DNA from: Syntrophaceae bacterium
Lineage (GTDB): Bacteria; Desulfobacterota; Syntrophia; Syntrophales; UBA2192
Direction: 5' to 3'
Assembly: GCA_013177795.1 (NCBI GenBank)
Contig: JABLXY010000003.1
Location: 413,244 to 477,243, forward strand
DNA length: 64,000 nucleotides
The position numbers and the translations under genes were made by a program. Shown here piece by piece: positions 60,613 through 64,000 of the stretch. Position 1 is the stretch's first letter. Each line of letters opens with the position of its first letter. Under the pieces are notes generated by a model. That model did not search any database. It was not told the origin of the DNA and was given only the letters and a program-made list of their open reading frames with translations.

Positions 60613-61059
60613 TCAGATTCCCAGGTCGGCCATGTAATCGCTGAAGCTCTCGATACTTTCGCCGGACTTGCGGATCTCCTCCTCGAACCGCTCCTTGCTC
60701 CAGATCTCGATGACCCGGACCATGCCGGCCAGGACGATGTCTTTCTCCAGCTTGGCGTACTCGCGCAGGGGCGGGGGGACCAGGATGCGGCCCTGGCTGT
60801 CGAAGGTGCAGTCCACCGCCCCGGACATGAAAAAGCGCTGAAACGCGCGGACTTCTTTCTTGAGGATGGATTGATGGGAGATTTTTTCTTCGAGAATCCG
60901 CCACTCGTCGAACGGGAAGACCATCAGGTATCCGTCCCAGTTCGTGATGACCATGCGGTTGTCGTACTTTTCGGCGAAGACCTCGCGGAGCTTGGCGGGG
61001 AAGATGATTCTTCCCTTGTCGTCGATCGTATGGTAATATCTCCCCCGAAACACGGACAT
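60613..61059 (-). CDS. mraZ: Transcriptional regulator MraZ
   Basis: A 148-aa protein with two AbrB/SpoVT-like half-domains, each with the DXXGR motif: [18 protein letters not shown] and [16 protein letters not shown]. MraZ represses the dcw operon in other bacteria by binding tandem short direct repeats before its own gene. Three such repeats occur here at 61072-61096. GGAGGGG precedes ATG 61059 by 8 nt. Confidence 0.96.
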   Translation of the reverse strand: MSVFRGRYYHTIDDKGRIIFPAKLREVFAEKYDNRMVITNWDGYLMVFPFDEWRILEEKISHQSILKKEVRAFQRFFMSGAVDCTFDSQGRILVPPPLREYAKLEKDIVLAGMVRVIEIWSKERFEEEIRKSGESIESFSDYMADLGI

Positions 61060-61071
61060 GCGAGAGACCCC

Positions 61072-61096
61072 TCCACAATCATCCACTTTGCTCCAC
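61072..61096 (-). promoter_or_regulatory. MraZ-box-like operator: three GTGGA repeats in 10-bp phase
   Basis: On the minus strand GTGGA occurs at 61096-61092, 61086-61082 and 61076-61072, each separated by exactly 5 bp. Known MraZ sites are TGGGN pentamers spaced by 5 bp, so both spacing and position fit, though the pentamer differs. The repeats lie just downstream of the -10 element. Confidence 0.7.
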
Positions 61097-61105
61097 CTGG
61101 ATGCA

Positions 61106-61134
61106 ATAGTAGGGCCGTATTCCGTCCCTGTCAA
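61106..61134 (-). promoter_or_regulatory. Strong sigma-70 promoter of the dcw cluster
   Basis: On the minus strand TTGACA (61134-61129), a 17-bp spacer and TACTAT (61111-61106) form a near-consensus promoter. Transcription would begin near 61099, giving a leader of about 40 nt before mraZ. Confidence 0.8.
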
Positions 61135-61143
61135 GGAAAAAGT

Positions 61144-62166
61144 TTAATTTCCGCTGGATTTTCGATTGATTTGGTACTTCCGGACGGCCCGGCTGTGCTC
61201 GGGCAGCGTTTCGGAGAAGTGGTGTGACCCGTCGTTGCGGGAGACGAAGTAGAGGTACTTCACCGGGGCGGGGTTCAGTGCCGCCTGCAGGGCGTCCATG
61301 CCGGGGCTGCAGATCGGGCCGGGCGGGAGGCCCCGGTTGAGGTAGCTGTTGTAGGGATTTTGGCGCTCCAGGTGCCGCCGTGTCAAATTTCCGTCAAAAT
61401 CCTCGATGCCGTAGATCACCGTGGGGTCGCTCTGCAGCGGCATCCTCTTTTGGAGGCGGTTGCGGAAGACGGCCGCCACGAGCGGCATCTCGCTCTTGAG
61501 CCCCGTCTCCTTCTCGATGATCGAGGCGAGCGTCACCCACTGCAGGAGGGAGAACCCCTGCGCCTCGGCCTTCGCGATCCACTCCTTCGGCACCCTCGCC
61601 CAAAACTGGCCCGCCATCTGCCTGATGATCTGCTCCGCCTCCACGCCCCTGTGGAAGATGTACGTCTCGGGGAAAAGGAACCCCTCGGCGCTTGCACCCG
61701 GGATGTTCAGCTCGGCCAGCAGCCTCTTGTCCCCGGCCAGCCGCAGGAACTCCTTCTCCTCGACGAGTCCCTCGGCGGCCAGCCGCGCGGCGATCTTGCG
61801 CACCGTGAAACCCTCGGGCACCGTGACCGCGTGCTTCTTGTAGTCTCCGTTGACGAGCTTCCGCAGGATCTCGCCGGGCGTCATGGCGCGGGTGAATTCG
61901 TACTCCCCGGCCTTGACCTGCCGGGGAGCGTTGTACAGGTAGCCGAGGGCGCGGAAAAAGAGGCGGCTGCGCACGAGGCCGTTCTGCTCGAGGAGGGTCA
62001 CGACCTGGCCGAAGGGTGTGCCCCGGGGGATGTAGACGGTGACCGTTTCGTCACCCGTGCCCGGGGCGGTGGCGGAGCCCTGAAACCACAGGGCGGCAGC
62101 GATGCCCGCCATCGCGACGAGCACAAGGACGGAGAGGCGGTTCAGGCGGGACCGGTCGAATGTCAT
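61144..62166 (-). CDS. mltG: Endolytic murein transglycosylase MltG (YceG-like)
   Basis: A 340-aa membrane-anchored lytic transglycosylase that terminates nascent glycan strands. The anchor helix is at about 11-28, followed by a LysM-like fold (VYIPRGTPFGQVVTLLEQNG). The catalytic Glu lies in LASIIEKETGLKSEMPLVAA, and LQSDPTVIYGIEDF, NPYNSYLNRGLPPGPICSPG and YFVSRNDGSHHFSET are family hallmarks. ATG overlaps the ruvX stop by 4 bp. Its stop is 10 bp before the dcw promoter. Confidence 0.96.
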   Translation of the reverse strand: MTFDRSRLNRLSVLVLVAMAGIAAALWFQGSATAPGTGDETVTVYIPRGTPFGQVVTLLEQNGLVRSRLFFRALGYLYNAPRQVKAGEYEFTRAMTPGEILRKLVNGDYKKHAVTVPEGFTVRKIAARLAAEGLVEEKEFLRLAGDKRLLAELNIPGASAEGFLFPETYIFHRGVEAEQIIRQMAGQFWARVPKEWIAKAEAQGFSLLQWVTLASIIEKETGLKSEMPLVAAVFRNRLQKRMPLQSDPTVIYGIEDFDGNLTRRHLERQNPYNSYLNRGLPPGPICSPGMDALQAALNPAPVKYLYFVSRNDGSHHFSETLPEHSRAVRKYQINRKSSGN

Positions 62167-62594
62167 CGATCGCCGCCCCCCCGGCGCGACGCGCGGTTCA
62201 GGTAATCCTGCAGGATGACGGCGGCGGCGATGCGGTCCACCATGCCCCGCCTTCTCCCGCGCTTCACGCCCGTCTCGCGCATCAGCTCCTCCGCCTCTTT
62301 CGTGGAGAGCGTCTCGTCCCAGGCGATGACGGGGACGGGGACGACTGCCGTCAAGGCCGCGATGAAGCGGTCCACCTTTTCGCACTGGATGCCCGCCGAG
62401 CCGTCGAGCCGCAGGGGGTAGCCGACCACGATGGCGCCGGCCGCGTGCTCCGCGACGGCCGCGGCGATGGCCTGCAGGTCCTTCGCCTTCGTCGTGCGCT
62501 CGATGACGGCGATGCCCCGCGCGGTCAGACCCAGCTCGTCCGAGAGGGCCAGCCCGATGCGCTTCTCTCCGTAATCGATCCCGAGGACTCTCAT
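62163..62594 (-). CDS. ruvX: YqgF/RuvX-type RNase H-fold nuclease
   Basis: A 143-aa protein of the Holliday-junction-resolvase-like YqgF family, linked to 16S rRNA 5' processing. It has the N-terminal acidic motif MRVLGIDYGEKRIGLALSDE, GYPLRLDGSAGIQ, and the WDETLSTKEAE block. The C-terminal Asp is in GMVDRIAAAVILQDYL. It is coupled to mltG. Confidence 0.95.
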   Translation of the reverse strand: MRVLGIDYGEKRIGLALSDELGLTARGIAVIERTTKAKDLQAIAAAVAEHAAGAIVVGYPLRLDGSAGIQCEKVDRFIAALTAVVPVPVIAWDETLSTKEAEELMRETGVKRGRRRGMVDRIAAAVILQDYLNRASRRGGGDR

Positions 62595-63064
62595 GGGGGG
62601 TATATAAAGGATAGGGAGGCTGGGCGCAAGGGCGGAAAGCAGTGCCGTCAAGTCACTCAACCAGGATTCTTTCGCGACTAGGCGGTTTTCGACCGATCTA
62701 ACGCTTGCTGCGCTGCGGACGCAAGAACTCGCCCTACGGGGTCAAACATTTTGCGCCGCTGTCGCGGAGTTTACCCCGAGCGCAGCGTGGGGGCCCAGAA
62801 GATCGGTTACCGACCGGGGGCGCATCCCGCGAGGAGGCGCGTTCATGACATGTTCTTCCTTGCCGGGGAGCAAGCGCAGATTGCGACAAAACACGCCTGA
62901 CTTCGCTTCAAGAATCCTGATTGCATGCCTGAGAAACGAGAAATTTGTCCGCAGCGATGAATGCTTTCCGCCCGTGCGCACGGGTTTGGGATTGAGGAAA
63001 GGGGGGAATTCTGTTATTGCATAGCCTGTTCGCGCGGGATGCGCGTGTTTCGGGACGGGCATTC
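62595..63064. other. Divergent intergenic region ruvX-selB, 470 bp
   Basis: It contains nested-hairpin element D2 (62681-62815), a perfect 14-bp palindrome CCCGTGCGCACGGG (62971-62984) about 80 bp before selB, and a small stem CGCGC-GGAT-GCGCG close to the selB start. I searched by eye for a selC-type tRNA here and saw none. No convincing gene. Confidence 0.5.
62681..62815. repeat. Nested-hairpin element D2
   Basis: The outer stem pairs CCGATCT (62693-62699) with AGATCGG (62800-62806); a GGTTTTCGA flank matches D1. The inner stem pairs GCGG-A-CGCAA (62715-62724) with TTGCG-CCGC (62751-62759) around CCC-TAC-GGG. The left 80 bp are roughly 80 percent identical to D1, but the loop between inner and outer right arms is about 20 nt longer. 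Substitutions against D1 keep the pairing. Confidence 0.65.
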
Positions 63065-64000
63065 ATGAAGCACATCATTCTCGGCACCGCCGGCCACGTC
63101 GATCACGGGAAGACCGCGCTCGTCAAGGCCCTGACCGGCGTGGACACGGACCGGCTCAAGGAGGAGAAGGAGCGCGGCATCACGATCGAGCTGGGCTTTG
63201 CGTCCCTTCCGCTGCGAAGCGGCGACACCCTCGGGGTCGTCGACGTGCCGGGCCACGAGAAGTTCGTCAGGAACATGGTGGCGGGCGCAACCGGGATCGA
63301 CCTGGTGCTGCTCGTGATCGCCGCCGACGAGGGCATCATGCCCCAGACGGTCGAGCACCTCGACATCTGCACCCTGCTCGGGATCCGCAGCGGGATCATC
63401 GCGCTCACCAAGACCGACCTCGTCGATGCCGACTGGCTTGCCCTGGTGCAGGACGACATCCGCCAGTTCATGCGGACGACCTTCCTCGACGGGGCGCCGA
63501 TCGTCCCGGTGTCCGTGGTCACGGGACAGGGGATCACGGAGCTTCTGGCGGCCATCGAGGCGCTGGCCCTGCAAATCGGCGAGCGGGCCGACAGCGGCCT
63601 GTTCCGCATACCCGTCGACCGGGTCTTCACCATGAAGGGCTTCGGCAGCGTCGTGACAGGCACCCTGGTCTCCGGCAGCGTGCGCGTGGGCGACACCGTC
63701 GAGATCCTCCCCCAGCGCATCCAGGCCAAGGTCCGCGGCATCCAGGTGCACAACGAGCCGCAGGAGTGCGCCGAGGCCGGGCAGCGCACCGCCATCAACC
63801 TGCAGGGCGTCGAGCGCGCCGCGCTCCGCCGCGGCGACGTGGTGGCCCACCCCGGCATCTTCGAGCCCTCGGAGCGGCTCGACGTCCGCCTGGAGTATCT
63901 CAAGGGGGCCGGTCGGGTGCTGAAGAACCGTGCGCTCGTGCGCTTCCACACGGGGACGAGCGAGATCATGGGGAGGGTCATCCTCTTGGACCGCGAGGAG
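63065..64000 (+). CDS. selB: Selenocysteine-specific elongation factor SelB, 5' part
   Basis: The first 312 codons, open to the window edge. G1 [17 protein letters not shown] (the GHVDHGKT motif) begins at residue 10, and [20 protein letters not shown] is the SelB-type switch I. G3 is [11 protein letters not shown] and G4 is TKTD. Domain II starts at about 180 ([20 protein letters not shown]). This identifies SelB rather than EF-Tu. The C-terminal winged-helix SECIS-binding part is outside the window. The ribosome-binding site is weak (GGGACGGG). It implies selenoprotein synthesis in this organism; selA, selC and selD are not visible. Confidence 0.95.
   Translation, partial: MKHIILGTAGHVDHGKTALVKALTGVDTDRLKEEKERGITIELGFASLPLRSGDTLGVVDVPGHEKFVRNMVAGATGIDLVLLVIAADEGIMPQTVEHLDICTLLGIRSGIIALTKTDLVDADWLALVQDDIRQFMRTTFLDGAPIVPVSVVTGQGITELLAAIEALALQIGERADSGLFRIPVDRVFTMKGFGSVVTGTLVSGSVRVGDTVEILPQRIQAKVRGIQVHNEPQECAEAGQRTAINLQGVERAALRRGDVVAHPGIFEPSERLDVRLEYLKGAGRVLKNRALVRFHTGTSEIMGRVILLDREE

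Noticed and set aside
62595-63064. selC (tRNA-Sec) next to selB
   Set aside because: No acceptor stem plus TTCGA-type T-loop combination could be found in the interval. The GC-rich hairpins there belong to element D2.

Overview
The window is GC-rich (roughly two-thirds G+C by eye) chromosomal DNA from a Gram-negative bacterium. Gene content points to the Desulfobacterota (former Deltaproteobacteria), probably a Syntrophales-like anaerobe. This is inferred from a NuoE/NuoF/Fe-S diaphorase trio, several GAF-type regulators, a stand-alone glutamate-synthase-like protein, selB, and a complete outer-envelope type division/cell-wall cluster using meso-diaminopimelate. No rRNA, tRNA, CRISPR array or complete insertion sequence was found.

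Layout. 1-3.6 kb: start of a RodZ-like HTH protein, inositol monophosphatase, inositol-phosphate synthase and dTDP-glucose 4,6-dehydratase. 4.2-8.8 kb: a small unknown protein, an NADH-oxidising Fe-S/FMN trio with no catalytic partner, and a divergent LuxR-type regulator. 8.9-16 kb: a RecA/KaiC-like plus PPDK N-domain fusion, a NifA-like sigma-54 activator, a Cys-rich small protein, a GAF-ANTAR protein, and a glutamate-synthase-like flavoprotein behind two hairpins. 16-25.6 kb: M16C peptidase, a membrane-anchored unknown, GpsA-like dehydrogenase, an ABC-2 exporter pair, a ferredoxin-nitroreductase and a parvulin foldase. 25.8-27 kb: three very small membrane proteins, two of them paralogous, one AtpZ/AtpI-like. 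27-34.7 kb: DnaJ-like, a GH57-glycogen-synthase fusion, a transglutaminase-like protein, a 135-bp tandem-repeat array, a 51-aa orphan, and CBS, MBL and ABM proteins. 34.9-39.4 kb: a MacAB-like efflux set. 39.5-41.6 kb: ftsB, a small membrane gene behind a sigma-54 promoter, and a tandem GGCT-like protein.

41.8-62.6 kb (minus strand): ruvX-mltG, then mraZ-rsmH-ftsL-ftsI-murE-murF-mraY-murD-ftsW-murG-murC-murB-ftsQ-ftsA-ftsZ and a radical SAM gene. Many junctions are 4-bp overlaps or gaps under 15 bp. A strong promoter and three 10-bp-phased GTGGA sites lie before mraZ. The last genes are followed at 63.1 kb by the divergent 5' part of selB.

The most unusual content is non-coding. One family of intergenic elements has two complementary arms, each built of octanucleotides in strict 8-nt phase; classes use GAAGTTGN, AAGAGGGT or GGAATNNT units. 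Several extend into gene ends and supply the stop codon. A second family (two copies, 23.6 and 62.7 kb) forms a nested hairpin with compensatory base changes. There is also a MITE-like element and a 135-bp tandem array carrying long stem-loops.
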